Translations under genes and position numbers: made by a program
Shown here: piece after piece, positions 20,365 to 28,869 of the stretch
How positions within the stretch are numbered: the stretch's first letter is position 1
Layout of the letters: every line of letters begins with the position of its first letter
The notes under the pieces: generated by a model
What the model saw: the letters and a program-made list of their open reading frames with translations, nothing else
The model's database searches: none
What the model was told of the DNA's origin: nothing
Origin: Acidobacteriaceae bacterium
GTDB lineage: Bacteria > Acidobacteriota > Terriglobia > Terriglobales > Acidobacteriaceae
Assembly: GCA_021323655.1 (NCBI GenBank)
Contig: JAJPKO010000002.1
Location: 1 to 35,210 of the forward strand
Length of the DNA: 35,210 nt
Reading direction: 5' to 3'

Positions 20365-21227
20365 AAATATGGGTACCTATATTATTATGCTTGACATGCT
20401 CTTTTGGTTTTGCCCAAACGAAAACCGTCTATGATGGTCCAGATTACAATGGCAGTGGTCGTCTGACGGTTACAAAGACGGACAACTCCGCCACTGCGGC
20501 TGCGGTTGGAAATGGTGTAGCAGTTGGAACAGGTGCGGGACTCACATATTTCCTGATCATCAGGCCTCGTCTTCAGGAGATGCACAACAACAAAATCAAT
20601 CGAATTGAAGGGCAATTCACTCCTGTTTATGGATTGCTGGATGAGTTGGTTGCGAGTCCGATACCTGTAAGAGCGCAGCAAGCTGCTTCTGATATTCCGA
20701 CGGTAGAAGGCCATCGTCTTGGCGAGTCCTGGAACGATTTTGTTGCGCGCGCTCCATATCTACAAAAGCGTATTGCGCAATGCGCATCGGAGAAACGCCC
20801 TGCTTCTGGAAAGCACATGAAGAAATATGTTTTCAATCCATGTGCTGATCTTTGGATGATGGCAGATAAACCTGATTCTGATCTGACGCTGGACTGTCTT
20901 CGACTCGGACTGGGTGCCAGCAAGGACATGGTTTGTCAGGACTTCAGCGGTGAAGTTAGCTTCCATGATAATAAGTTAGTATCTCTGAAGCTGATTCTTG
21001 AGGGCATGGATTGGAAGGGCGCATTTCCCGCACTAGTAGAAAAGTTTGGACAGCCTGATGGAAGGGACCAGGCGGCCACGCTCGGAGTATGGAGTACTGC
21101 TGAATATCATCTCGTGGCTGCGCAGGTGAACAATGATGTTGCCTTAGCATGGATGACTCCAGAGCGCTATCGCACCACGGTAGCAGCCGTTCGTTCAGCG
21201 CGGGAAGTTGGAGCAGATTCGTTCTGA
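20361..21227 (+). CDS. secreted moron protein, unknown function (moron gene 2)
   Basis: 288 residues from ATG 20361 (ATGA overlap). Signal peptide MKIWVPILLCLTCSFGFAQ|TK. A Gly/Ala-rich segment with possible membrane insertion follows (AAVGNGVAVGTGAGLTYFLII, about residues 47-67), then a soluble domain with Cys pairs (CASEK... NPCADLW, LDCLRLG, MVCQDF) that could form disulfides in the periplasm. The C-terminal ~100 residues (FSGEVSFHDNKLVSLKLILEGMDWKGAFPALVEKFGQPD...) look like a periplasmic domain in which a beta region carries a K-FGxPD motif, seen in many bacterial secreted proteins. Not a tail protein; a host-derived accessory gene is likely. Confidence 0.7.
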   Translation: MKIWVPILLCLTCSFGFAQTKTVYDGPDYNGSGRLTVTKTDNSATAAAVGNGVAVGTGAGLTYFLIIRPRLQEMHNNKINRIEGQFTPVYGLLDELVASPIPVRAQQAASDIPTVEGHRLGESWNDFVARAPYLQKRIAQCASEKRPASGKHMKKYVFNPCADLWMMADKPDSDLTLDCLRLGLGASKDMVCQDFSGEVSFHDNKLVSLKLILEGMDWKGAFPALVEKFGQPDGRDQAATLGVWSTAEYHLVAAQVNNDVALAWMTPERYRTTVAAVRSAREVGADSF

Positions 21228-21251
21228 TCGAATTTCAATAGGTTATAAACA

Positions 21252-21283
21252 AATGCCGCCTGAAACTGGGCGGCATTTTTATT
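21252..21283 (+). terminator. intrinsic terminator after the moron pair
   Basis: Perfect 9-bp stem AATGCCGCC (21252-21260) with GGCGGCATT (21269-21277), 8-nt loop, then TTTATT. It lies 24 bp after the secreted moron gene and 9 bp before the gp10-like tail gene, so tail transcription must read through it or be antiterminated. Confidence 0.8.
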
Positions 21284-21291
21284 GAACAAAA

Positions 21292-21831
21292 ATGGCAGAT
21301 CAATTTTCCATGGCACTCGATAGCAAGGCGCTGGAAGAGCGGTTGAACTCGCTCAAGGCAGAAAAGCAGCAGCAGATTCTTGCATCTGCTTTTCGCAAAG
21401 GTGCCGTGGTCTATCAGGCTGCTGTGATTTCGTCGGCTCCGGAGCGGCCTGAGCTTCCATCTGGTACTGCTTTGCCTCCGGGTGCGCTAAAGTCAGATGT
21501 CATCGTCCAGAAAGCAAAGAGTACGGGCGGACCTATCTACGTTGTGAAGTTTGGCAAGCTAACGAGCCATGTTGCTCGCTGGGTGGAATATGGACACCGT
21601 TTGGTGCGAGGTGGTTATTCGCGTGTCTTGAAAAATGGAAAAACACGCGGACCTGGCATGGTTGTCGGCAACGTGCCTGCGCATCCATTTTTTCGCAATG
21701 CATTTGAGTCCGCTACTCCGGAAGCCATCCAGCAAATATCCGACTCGCTGTTTAAGGGCGTGAACAGGGCATATAAAGGCCAGATGGCGGAAGAGTGGAT
21801 GGAAGAGCAAAGCTCTGTGGAGATGTATTAA
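21292..21831 (+). CDS. HK97 gp10-like tail component
   Basis: 179 residues. MALDSKALEERLNSLKAEKQQQILASAFRKGAVVYQAAVISSAPERP at the start and RWVEYGHRLVRGG...PAHPFFRNAFESATPEAIQQISDSL near the end match the HK97 gp10 family (WxExGxxxxxxxPFxRPAxd). In HK97-like phages this gene normally lies between head closure and tail terminator; here it sits after the chaperones and the moron, directly before the tape measure. The stop abuts the next ATG (TAAATG). Confidence 0.82.
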   Translation: MADQFSMALDSKALEERLNSLKAEKQQQILASAFRKGAVVYQAAVISSAPERPELPSGTALPPGALKSDVIVQKAKSTGGPIYVVKFGKLTSHVARWVEYGHRLVRGGYSRVLKNGKTRGPGMVVGNVPAHPFFRNAFESATPEAIQQISDSLFKGVNRAYKGQMAEEWMEEQSSVEMY

Positions 21832-24195
21832 ATGGCAGATGAAAATACACTGACAATTATCATCAAAGGTGATGCTGCGCAGTTCACTCGCACCATCGCG
21901 ATGGTAGAGGCAGGAATCAAGCGCGCCAACCAGGCAACGCGCGAATTCGGGCATACGGGAGTCACGAGCATGCAGGCGGCTTCCGCATCCATTCGTCTGC
22001 TTGAGGGCGACATCACACGCAATGTGCGCGCGGTAGAGCGGTTCCTGACAATGCTTCCAGGTGTTGGTACAGCTCTCAAGGCTGCCTTTCCAGTCGTCGG
22101 TGCGCTCGCGCTGGGCGGTGTGATCTATCGTCTCAGCGAGGAAGTATATAAATTCATTGATGGCGTCCTGAAGGTTCCAAAGGCCTTACAGGATGGTTTC
22201 CGCGACCTAAACCTCAGTGCGCAGCTTGCCAACGATCAGCTCGCCGTCACGAATGATCGGCTGGCCATGCAGATAGCTAAGTTGGAGCACCGGCCACAAA
22301 ATGGTTTGGCCCTTGCTTTGGATGAGGCTCGTGTTCGCGCTGATGAGCTTGCGAAAGCTCTACTTAACGATGTGAAGATCATCAATGATCTTCTTGAAAA
22401 GCAGAAGATAGGAATCGTTGGCGAATTTTTGGGCAAAGGCGGAACCGGAGATGTGTCGAGGTTTGCTCAGGATATTAACGACCAAATCACTCGGCTTGCG
22501 GACCGCATGACTGAGGCTTCGTTCCAGCATGACGAGCAAGGCATGAGTAAAGCGCGTCAGGAATTGGCATCTTTTATTCAAACCAGCATAGAGAAAACCA
22601 AATCCCAACTTGCATCTCTGCCAACCGCGCAGCCTGAACTGGATCAATTTGGTCGCCCAATTCCCGGTACGTCGCTACCGTTAGACAACACAGCCAATCA
22701 GACAATACTGCAAGGTCTAATCCGAAACCTGGAAAACCGAGCAATTTACTTGCAGGAGATGTCTCAAAACGAAGGCTTAGAGAAGCAGCTTGGTTCTGAC
22801 CAGGCGCGTCAGCAGAAACTTGAGGATGCGAGACGCGCGGCCGAGGAACTTCACAAAGTCCAGCAGCAGATCATCAAGAATGATGAGGATGCACTGGAAG
22901 CCCTGAAGGCATCCGAGGATGTAACAAAGCAACGGGAGATCCAGTTCTGGATGGACCGGGTGCTGATTGAGCGCTCTGGATCAGAGTCGTTTCTTCATGC
23001 CGTCAATGAGGCAAATAAGGTGTTGGCGTCCGTGCGTGCGGAAAACGTGCGTTCTCAGGCTGAATTCGAGAAAACGGCTTCTAGCCCGGTGAATCAGACT
23101 GATCTTGCAAAAACGGACCAGGCGTGGCTGCAACAGCAAGGAAAAGCGGCCGCGGACCTGATAAAAAACATCAACGAATACAATGCTATCCAGCGAGGCA
23201 ATGCAGATGCCATCGCACAGTTCACGCTGCAAATGGAAGTGGCAACTGGCAGGATGTCGCGCTTGGACGCAGCGCAGATGAAGGCGCGCCTTCACGCGCA
23301 GGAGTATGCAGAATCTGTCGCGCAACTTCACGCAGTTCTGCAACAGCTTTCATCGGACCCAACACTCTCGATCATTGAAAAATCCGCCAAGATTGCAGAA
23401 GTCAACAATCAGCTAGCGCAGTTAGAAGGCCAGCGGCAAATTCAAATCATGCAGGACAACGCATCCATCTACGCTACTGGATCGAGCGCGATGGTGGGTG
23501 TTAAAGATGCGCTGAATGACTTTATCGCTGCTACGAGGGATGCTGCTGGACAGATGCGGCAAATTGCGGAGAGTACGCTGCGAAACATAAACGACCAACT
23601 CCTGAATGCCATGACAGGCAAGCGTACGGGTTTTGCCGGAGTTGGCGAGCAGCTATTCCGCGCAGTCGCTGGATTCAGTCTCGAAAAAGCAGAAGGCTCT
23701 ATTCTCTCAGCCTTCGGTCTCGGGCCGAAGACAAAGCCGGACGGCACACAGTCCAATCCTTTCTGGGTGAAGAGCGCTGACCAACAGAGTGCGGCTGGTG
23801 GTATTTCATCCTTGCTTGGTGGAATGCTTGGTATCGGAGGCGGTGAGGCGGGAGGGGAAGCTGCCGGCGGCTTCTCTTTTGGAGATATCATTTCCTCTCT
23901 GCCGTTTTTTGCGGATGGTGGGCCCATACCTTCCAATCTGCCAGCCATTGTTGGTGAGCGTGGTCCGGAGCTTTTTATTCCGCGCTCGGCAGGCACGATA
24001 GTGCCGAATGACATGCTCGGCAATGGCGGCGGACACACATTTCACTTCAATGTGGATGCGCGCGGCGCAACAGATCCTGCGGGAGTACGCGCCCAGGTGA
24101 TGGCGGGCATCCGCGAAATGACGCCCCACATCATTGGGGCATCTGTAGCAGCACAGCAGGATATGAAGCGTCGCTATCCGACAACAAAGAAGTAG
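21832..24195 (+). CDS. tail tape measure protein
   Basis: 787 residues. The N-terminus (TLTIIIKGDAAQFTRTIAMVEAGIKRANQATREF) is the usual tape-measure start, the body is long alpha-helix with coiled coils, residues about 75-110 are hydrophobic (GVGTALKAAFPVVGALALGGVIYRL), and the C-terminal part has GGxIPSNLPAIVGERGPELFIPRSAGTIVPN, the standard motif. At about 0.15 nm per residue the tail would be near 120 nm. It is the largest helical protein of the tail genes and is flanked by the expected neighbours. Confidence 0.93.
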   Translation: MADENTLTIIIKGDAAQFTRTIAMVEAGIKRANQATREFGHTGVTSMQAASASIRLLEGDITRNVRAVERFLTMLPGVGTALKAAFPVVGALALGGVIYRLSEEVYKFIDGVLKVPKALQDGFRDLNLSAQLANDQLAVTNDRLAMQIAKLEHRPQNGLALALDEARVRADELAKALLNDVKIINDLLEKQKIGIVGEFLGKGGTGDVSRFAQDINDQITRLADRMTEASFQHDEQGMSKARQELASFIQTSIEKTKSQLASLPTAQPELDQFGRPIPGTSLPLDNTANQTILQGLIRNLENRAIYLQEMSQNEGLEKQLGSDQARQQKLEDARRAAEELHKVQQQIIKNDEDALEALKASEDVTKQREIQFWMDRVLIERSGSESFLHAVNEANKVLASVRAENVRSQAEFEKTASSPVNQTDLAKTDQAWLQQQGKAAADLIKNINEYNAIQRGNADAIAQFTLQMEVATGRMSRLDAAQMKARLHAQEYAESVAQLHAVLQQLSSDPTLSIIEKSAKIAEVNNQLAQLEGQRQIQIMQDNASIYATGSSAMVGVKDALNDFIAATRDAAGQMRQIAESTLRNINDQLLNAMTGKRTGFAGVGEQLFRAVAGFSLEKAEGSILSAFGLGPKTKPDGTQSNPFWVKSADQQSAAGGISSLLGGMLGIGGGEAGGEAAGGFSFGDIISSLPFFADGGPIPSNLPAIVGERGPELFIPRSAGTIVPNDMLGNGGGHTFHFNVDARGATDPAGVRAQVMAGIREMTPHIIGASVAAQQDMKRRYPTTKK

Positions 24196-24215
24196 CGACT
24201 AAACAATTTGATACG

Positions 24216-24238
24216 AGGCCGCCTTCGCGCGGCCTTTT
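24216..24238 (+). terminator. intrinsic terminator after the tape measure gene
   Basis: Stem AGGCCGC (24216-24222) with GCGGCCT (24229-24235), 6-nt loop CTTCGC, then TTTT. It lies 21 bp after the tape measure stop and just before the fibre gene, so the receptor-binding genes may be expressed as a separate unit or via read-through. Confidence 0.65.
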
Positions 24239-24253
24239 CATTTGGGAGAAACC

Positions 24254-26635
24254 ATGGGCTACACCACCGTCTCTGGCAGCAACCTCACCGACGCCAGCGG
24301 CAATAAGATCAGCAACGCGACGATCAGCTTTCAACCCTGCAATTCCAGCGGCACGCCGCTCTCTTTTCAGGTGGACGGAAGCGGGCAGGCGATTGATACT
24401 CCGGTCACAGCGCAAGTCAGCAACGGAGCATTCTCTGTCCAGCTTGCCGATACATCGCTCACCAATCCCGCAAATATCGCCTACAAAGTCACCGTCATAG
24501 ACAACAGCAGCGGCAATAATCTGCTGGGACCCGGCTATCTGATTCAGCCCACCGGTTCTGCGTGGAGCTTCGATAACTTCATTCCCAATCTGCCCGCTCT
24601 GCCTACGCTGATGGCAGTTCCGAGGCCTCAGAATCGCGGCAACTGGGCACCGAACACTCTCTACAACCAGCTCGATTATTTCTTCTACCAGGGCAGCAGT
24701 TATATCGTGAACCAGTCTTATCAGAGCGGAAGCACGTTCGGCTCTGTAGACACTGCGAACACAAGCGTGTGGGCCGCCGGCGGGACTCTTTCAGGAACGC
24801 TTTCTGCTCCGCTGGTAGCACCGCAGGGTGCGACGATCACCGGTGGTCTGACGACTGACACGCTCACAACATCGAGCCGGAAGCAGTACGCGATTGCCGG
24901 AAACACGCAGCGCATTGGTTGGGTAGCTACTGTTGTTGATTCAGCGAAAAAGATTCTTTCCGGAATTGACGGCGCTGGCATCCAGCATTTCTTCTCCAAG
25001 ATCACGCTTCATCGCTCCGCTACCTTTCAGCAGGGCGCGACGATCACGAGTGGTCTGACGACTGACGCGCTGACAACATCGAGCCGCAAGCAATACACAG
25101 TGCCGGGAGACGCGCGGCGCATTGGCTGGATCGCAGCCGTTCTCGATTCGGCAAAGAAGGTCCTTTCCGGAATGGATGGCGCTGGCATCCAGCACTTCTT
25201 CTCGAAGGTCACGTTTCATCGCGCTGCGACGTTTCAGCAAGGCGCAACTATCACCGGAGGACTCACCATCACGCAGGTCACCTATGGCGATCAGCCGGGG
25301 CAATATCTTTCCGGCTATGGACGCAGCGGTTGGCTCACTGCAATCGTAGACGCTTCGCGCAAGATCGTCTTTGGCATTAAAAAAGATGGCAGCGTCTGGC
25401 TGGGAAGCAAGCAGGTTGCCACGGTCAGCGGTCTGTCCGGCGTGCAGCAATCATTCGCTGACGCCGCAAATTATTCCGCGTTCACCATCACGGATACGAG
25501 CGGAAAATTTCAGGTCTGCTCGCGCGACAAAGCTGGCGCAGGCGGAACAAAGCAGGTAACATCTTCCGGCAGCAATAACTTCAACCCGCGTTTTACATCC
25601 GACGGCGCGAAGGTAATTTTCAACACAGATCGCAATCTCAATCCTCCGCTTGTGCGCGGACTGATGTATGTTCCTGCTTCCGGAGGGACCGAGTACCCGG
25701 TGTTTCCCATCAGTCCTGGCACGGCGGTTTGCTGGGGTGACAGCCTCACGCAAGGCGGCGAAGACGGCACGGGAGTAACCTACGAGACTGTGCTCGCAAC
25801 TCTGGCTCCTCTCACGCTGACCAACAACGGCATTGGCGGACAGACCAGCACCATGATTGCCGCTCGGCAGGGTGCATATGTTCCGCAGCTCACCGTAAGT
25901 GGGAATGCGATTCCTGCCGCGCCCGGCTCAGTGCAGGTCACAGCGATTGATGGCAACACGATTCATGGCTGGTCACAAGAATTTGCTCTGTTTCTTTCGA
26001 GCGGTGCCGAGAATTACACTCACACCGTAAAGGGGACGTTAGCGGGCATTCACGGCACTCTCACACGCACTGCAACAGGCGGCCCGCCATCCACAACCGA
26101 GACGTACACTTTCACTCCCGATGCTGGTACAACAGGCGCAGCTTGCCCGGCCAATACTCCGTGGATCGCAGACCCGCAAGGCACAGACCAGCAATGGCAA
26201 TTCATCTGGGTAGGCCGCAACGATATTCAAACGGGCAGCGCGGCAGAAATTCAGACGGTGCAGAACAACATCACCGCGATGATCAACTTTCTCAAGCCGC
26301 TGAACAAGAAAATCTGCCTGGTGTCTGTCACAAATAAGCGCGATGGAACAGAGAATTCAGGATCAACAAAATGGACTGCCATCACGAACCTCAATAACTG
26401 GATGCGCACAACCTACCCGCAATATTTTGTCGTGGACGCGCAGGGGCGCGATGTGCGCCAGCGCCTGGTGGCAAGCTACAACCCTAACAATTCGCAGGAT
26501 GTGACGGACTTCAACAATGATGTACCGCCGTCATCGCTGATGTTTGATGTGACCCATCCGAACCAATACGGATTCACAGTGGTCGCGCAGATTCTCAATG
26601 AATTCATCACCGCACGAAACTTGCTCATCTCTTAA
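24254..26635 (+). CDS. tail fibre/spike with tandem repeats and C-terminal SGNH hydrolase domain
   Basis: 793 residues from ATG 24254 (GGGAGAA upstream). Residues 1-190 are beta-rich and would attach to the tail. Residues about 193-400 contain three 69-residue repeats. The C-terminal half is an SGNH/GDSL hydrolase: GDSLT with Ser497, NNGIGG, GRND with Asn656, and DVTH with Asp765 and His768, so all four catalytic blocks are present. A beta insertion of about 90 residues between blocks II and III may be a carbohydrate-binding module. Likely role: de-acylation of host surface polysaccharide during adsorption. The exact substrate cannot be told from sequence. Confidence 0.88.
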   Translation: MGYTTVSGSNLTDASGNKISNATISFQPCNSSGTPLSFQVDGSGQAIDTPVTAQVSNGAFSVQLADTSLTNPANIAYKVTVIDNSSGNNLLGPGYLIQPTGSAWSFDNFIPNLPALPTLMAVPRPQNRGNWAPNTLYNQLDYFFYQGSSYIVNQSYQSGSTFGSVDTANTSVWAAGGTLSGTLSAPLVAPQGATITGGLTTDTLTTSSRKQYAIAGNTQRIGWVATVVDSAKKILSGIDGAGIQHFFSKITLHRSATFQQGATITSGLTTDALTTSSRKQYTVPGDARRIGWIAAVLDSAKKVLSGMDGAGIQHFFSKVTFHRAATFQQGATITGGLTITQVTYGDQPGQYLSGYGRSGWLTAIVDASRKIVFGIKKDGSVWLGSKQVATVSGLSGVQQSFADAANYSAFTITDTSGKFQVCSRDKAGAGGTKQVTSSGSNNFNPRFTSDGAKVIFNTDRNLNPPLVRGLMYVPASGGTEYPVFPISPGTAVCWGDSLTQGGEDGTGVTYETVLATLAPLTLTNNGIGGQTSTMIAARQGAYVPQLTVSGNAIPAAPGSVQVTAIDGNTIHGWSQEFALFLSSGAENYTHTVKGTLAGIHGTLTRTATGGPPSTTETYTFTPDAGTTGAACPANTPWIADPQGTDQQWQFIWVGRNDIQTGSAAEIQTVQNNITAMINFLKPLNKKICLVSVTNKRDGTENSGSTKWTAITNLNNWMRTTYPQYFVVDAQGRDVRQRLVASYNPNNSQDVTDFNNDVPPSSLMFDVTHPNQYGFTVVAQILNEFITARNLLIS
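24830..25450 (+). repeat. three 207-bp tandem repeats inside the fibre gene
   Basis: Units begin at 24830, 25037 and 25244, each at the codons for GATIT. Units 1 and 2 are strongly alike in protein (TSSRKQY, RIGW, DSAKK, GAGIQHFFSK, ATFQQ) and largely in DNA; unit 3 keeps the frame and the SGW...VDASRKI core but is more diverged. The period is exactly 69 codons. Likely a repeated beta-module of the fibre shaft, with length change by recombination possible. Confidence 0.8.
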
Positions 26636-26646
26636 AGGAGAACCAC

Positions 26647-27453
26647 ATGGCTGATATTTTGCAGTACACAAACTACACCAGCAGCGATGCCACGCTTCCG
26701 ACTTTGTACGCCGACGCCGCAGTTGACGGAGGCACAATTGTCTGCGCCGATTTTCTTGATCCTGCCGGATATCCCAACGGCTCATTGCCGGCGGCACCAA
26801 TCGCGGCAGGTCAGCAGTTCTTCAATTATGTGGACCAGTCATTCAGCGATCTGTCGCTGGCAGGCGCAGGCAGTTCCGCCGGAATAGGAACGACCGGGCT
26901 GACGTTCGACACTCTCGGCGAGCATGTTTCATTGCCTGCGTCCTGCAAATTAGCAGCATCAGCTACGCACTGGATGGTAGGCGGATGGGTGAAAGTCGGA
27001 GCAACGCAACCCGGCTCAGGAATCCCTTGCGGGGCCGCGTGCGCTGACACTTCGTATTATCAGTGGGTCTGGATGCAGTCGAACGGCGGAGGTCTGCAAT
27101 ACAACTTCCGTGCCGGAAATTCCACCGTGAGCTATACGTTCCCGGCAGCCGGATTGTATCAGGTGTTTGCTGAATACATTGTCAGTGGAGGAAACATCAC
27201 CACGAATGTGTACGTTGGCACGCCGACTGCTGCGCCGGTGCTCGTAGGCACAACCACCGCGGCGGTGCCAAGCGGAGGCCTGCCTGTCCCTACGTCAGCC
27301 CCGATTATCAATCCCAGTTCGCCATATGGGGGTTCATTCCAGGGCCAGCTCGGACGTTTCATCTTCGAGGACCTGAGCAAGCCGGGAGCCGCCAGCAGCG
27401 CCCTCGCATTTGTGCAGAACGACTATAACTTCAACAACGGACGGTTTAGTTAA
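26647..27453 (+). CDS. jelly-roll (LamG-like) tail protein
   Basis: 268 residues; ATG 26647 after AAAGGAGAA, 11 bp from the fibre stop. The central part reads as a concanavalin-type beta-sandwich: FDTLGEHVSLPASCKLAASATHWMVGGWVKVG (the 'sWvk' strand is typical), WMQSNGGGLQYNFRAGN, YTFPAAGLYQVFAEYIVSGGNITTNVYVG. It probably binds carbohydrate at the tail tip together with the SGNH fibre. No catalytic residues are evident. Assignment rests on pattern, not alignment. Confidence 0.65.
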   Translation: MADILQYTNYTSSDATLPTLYADAAVDGGTIVCADFLDPAGYPNGSLPAAPIAAGQQFFNYVDQSFSDLSLAGAGSSAGIGTTGLTFDTLGEHVSLPASCKLAASATHWMVGGWVKVGATQPGSGIPCGAACADTSYYQWVWMQSNGGGLQYNFRAGNSTVSYTFPAAGLYQVFAEYIVSGGNITTNVYVGTPTAAPVLVGTTTAAVPSGGLPVPTSAPIINPSSPYGGSFQGQLGRFIFEDLSKPGAASSALAFVQNDYNFNNGRFS

Positions 27454-27462
27454 TTATCCGCG

Positions 27463-28113
27463 ATGACGACAATCACAATCGGCAGCAACAGCTACAATCT
27501 CGTTGCGCTACCCGCTGCGCCTGGATTCGTTGAGGTGTCATTTTCGATGAATGACACCGTAGCGGAAGTGCTGTCGCCATTCTCGCGGCAGTCTCCGCAA
27601 GTCCAGGCGTGGCCCGGGGCGGACTGGTGGGAAGCGCAGGCTACGCTTCCGCCTATGCCGCGAGCACAGGCTGCTGCATGGCAGGCGTTTCTCGCGGAGA
27701 TGCGGGGAAAATCCAATGTCGTTCAACTCGGCGATCCACTCGGAGTGCATCCACAAGGAGCTCCTCTGGGTGTTCCTGTGGTGGATGGTTCAAATTCTGC
27801 GAACAATATGCCTGGAGCAACCACACTCTACACGAAAGGGTGGAAGACGAGCACATTCCGGCTGTTGCTGCCCGGGGACTACATCCAGATAGGCTACCGG
27901 TTGCACGTTGCTTGCGAGGCCGTAAACTCTGATGCAAATGGCAACGCGCAAGTCCAGATATGGCCTTCACTACGAGAGCAGCCTGCGGACTCCAGTCCAT
28001 TGGTGCTGAATGGCCCGAAGGGGATATTTCGGCTGGCTGATAACAAGCGTGGATGGCATAGTTCTGTAGCGCAGTTGACATCTTTGTCGTTTTCGCTTGT
28101 GGAGGCGCGATGA
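27463..28113 (+). CDS. tail tip protein, distal-tail-like
   Basis: 216 residues. The layout LPAAPGFVEVSFSMNDTVAEVLSPFSRQSPQVQAWPGADWWEAQATLPPMPRAQAAAWQAFLAEMRGKSNVVQLGDP is shared with a tail-protein family of alphaproteobacterial and other siphophages that lies upstream of DUF2163 and NlpC/P60 genes. LPPMxRxxAxxWxAFLxxLRG is the key block. It likely belongs to the baseplate hub, similar in role to distal tail proteins. The end overlaps the next gene by 4 bp. Confidence 0.65.
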   Translation: MTTITIGSNSYNLVALPAAPGFVEVSFSMNDTVAEVLSPFSRQSPQVQAWPGADWWEAQATLPPMPRAQAAAWQAFLAEMRGKSNVVQLGDPLGVHPQGAPLGVPVVDGSNSANNMPGATTLYTKGWKTSTFRLLLPGDYIQIGYRLHVACEAVNSDANGNAQVQIWPSLREQPADSSPLVLNGPKGIFRLADNKRGWHSSVAQLTSLSFSLVEAR

Positions 28114-28664
28114 GGAACCTGTCATCGCCAATGGTGCAGGCGATCCAGTCCGACTACATCCGCCCTGCATTTTTGGCCATGCTTAACTTTACGACGGGCA
28201 TCCAGTATGTATGGACCGGACCCGGGCCTTTGGTATGGAACGGGAATACATACACGGGCGTTGGCTCTTTGGGTCAGGTTGGGACCATCAGTGAGGCCAC
28301 GGAGGTGCGCGCCGACGGCACCACGGTCACGTTGTCAGGCATTGATCCAGCACTCATGGGGGATTGTCTCAACGACGTGAGGGTTGGCGCGCCAGCCGTC
28401 ATCTATTTCGCGCTTGTTGATCAGTCTGGTGCCCTGATTGGGACGCCGTATCCTTTGTTCTCCGGCACGGTGGACAAGCCTGTTGTAAGCGTGGGCCCGG
28501 ATTCGATCTCTATTTCGCTTGCGCTCGAAAGCCGCCTCACCAATCTTCAGCGCGCTACGCAGCGGCGCTACACTGCCGCGGACCAGCACATCAAATATCC
28601 CGATGACACTGGATTTAACTGGGTGGAAATTTTGAACGATATCGCACTCAGGTGGGGAAGCTGA
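28110..28664 (+). CDS. tail tip hub protein, DUF2163-like
   Basis: 184 residues. SDYIRPAFLAMLNFTTGIQYVWTGPGPLVWNGNTYTGVGSLGQVGTISEATEVRADGTTVTLSGIDP is the characteristic opening of tail-hub proteins found before NlpC/P60 peptidases (phage and gene-transfer agent). It ends with RLTNLQRATQRRYTAADQHIKYPDDTGFNWVEIL, also typical (RRYTxxDQxxxyPxDxgf). It probably forms the hub between tube and tip. ATG overlaps the preceding stop. Confidence 0.75.
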   Translation: MRNLSSPMVQAIQSDYIRPAFLAMLNFTTGIQYVWTGPGPLVWNGNTYTGVGSLGQVGTISEATEVRADGTTVTLSGIDPALMGDCLNDVRVGAPAVIYFALVDQSGALIGTPYPLFSGTVDKPVVSVGPDSISISLALESRLTNLQRATQRRYTAADQHIKYPDDTGFNWVEILNDIALRWGS

Positions 28665-28867
28665 TGGCATTTCCGAAGACGCTGGAAGAGATGAAGTCTT
28701 TCGGTTATCGCTTTGAAGGCCACGGCAATTGCAGCTCGTGTGGCGCGGAAATTGAGTGGTGGACCACGCCGCATGGGAAAAAACTTCCTGTAAATCTTAT
28801 GGACAAACCTTCTGATCTGGTTAAGCCGCACTGGGCAATCTCCTGCAATGAGTCACGTCTTTTCTAG
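28664..28867 (+). CDS. small zinc-ribbon-like protein in the tail module
   Basis: 67 residues from ATG 28664, overlapping the preceding stop. YRFEGHGNCSSCGAEIEWWTTPHGKKLPVNLMD is a recurring small domain (CxxCGxxIxWxxTPxGKxxPVN) in phage and bacterial genomes, with one CxxC and a late Cys. Why it is coupled to tail-hub and peptidase genes is unclear; it could guard the redox or metal state of a tail protein or be a passenger. Confidence 0.65.
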   Translation: MAFPKTLEEMKSFGYRFEGHGNCSSCGAEIEWWTTPHGKKLPVNLMDKPSDLVKPHWAISCNESRLF

Positions 28868-28869
28868 CT

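Noticed and set aside
23469-24038. 189-codon minus-strand frame
   Set aside because: Pro/Ser-rich shadow of the tape measure C-terminus.
24830-25450. Repeats as a CRISPR array or diversity-generating retroelement template
   Set aside because: Repeats are long, in frame and without spacers; no reverse transcriptase exists in the window.
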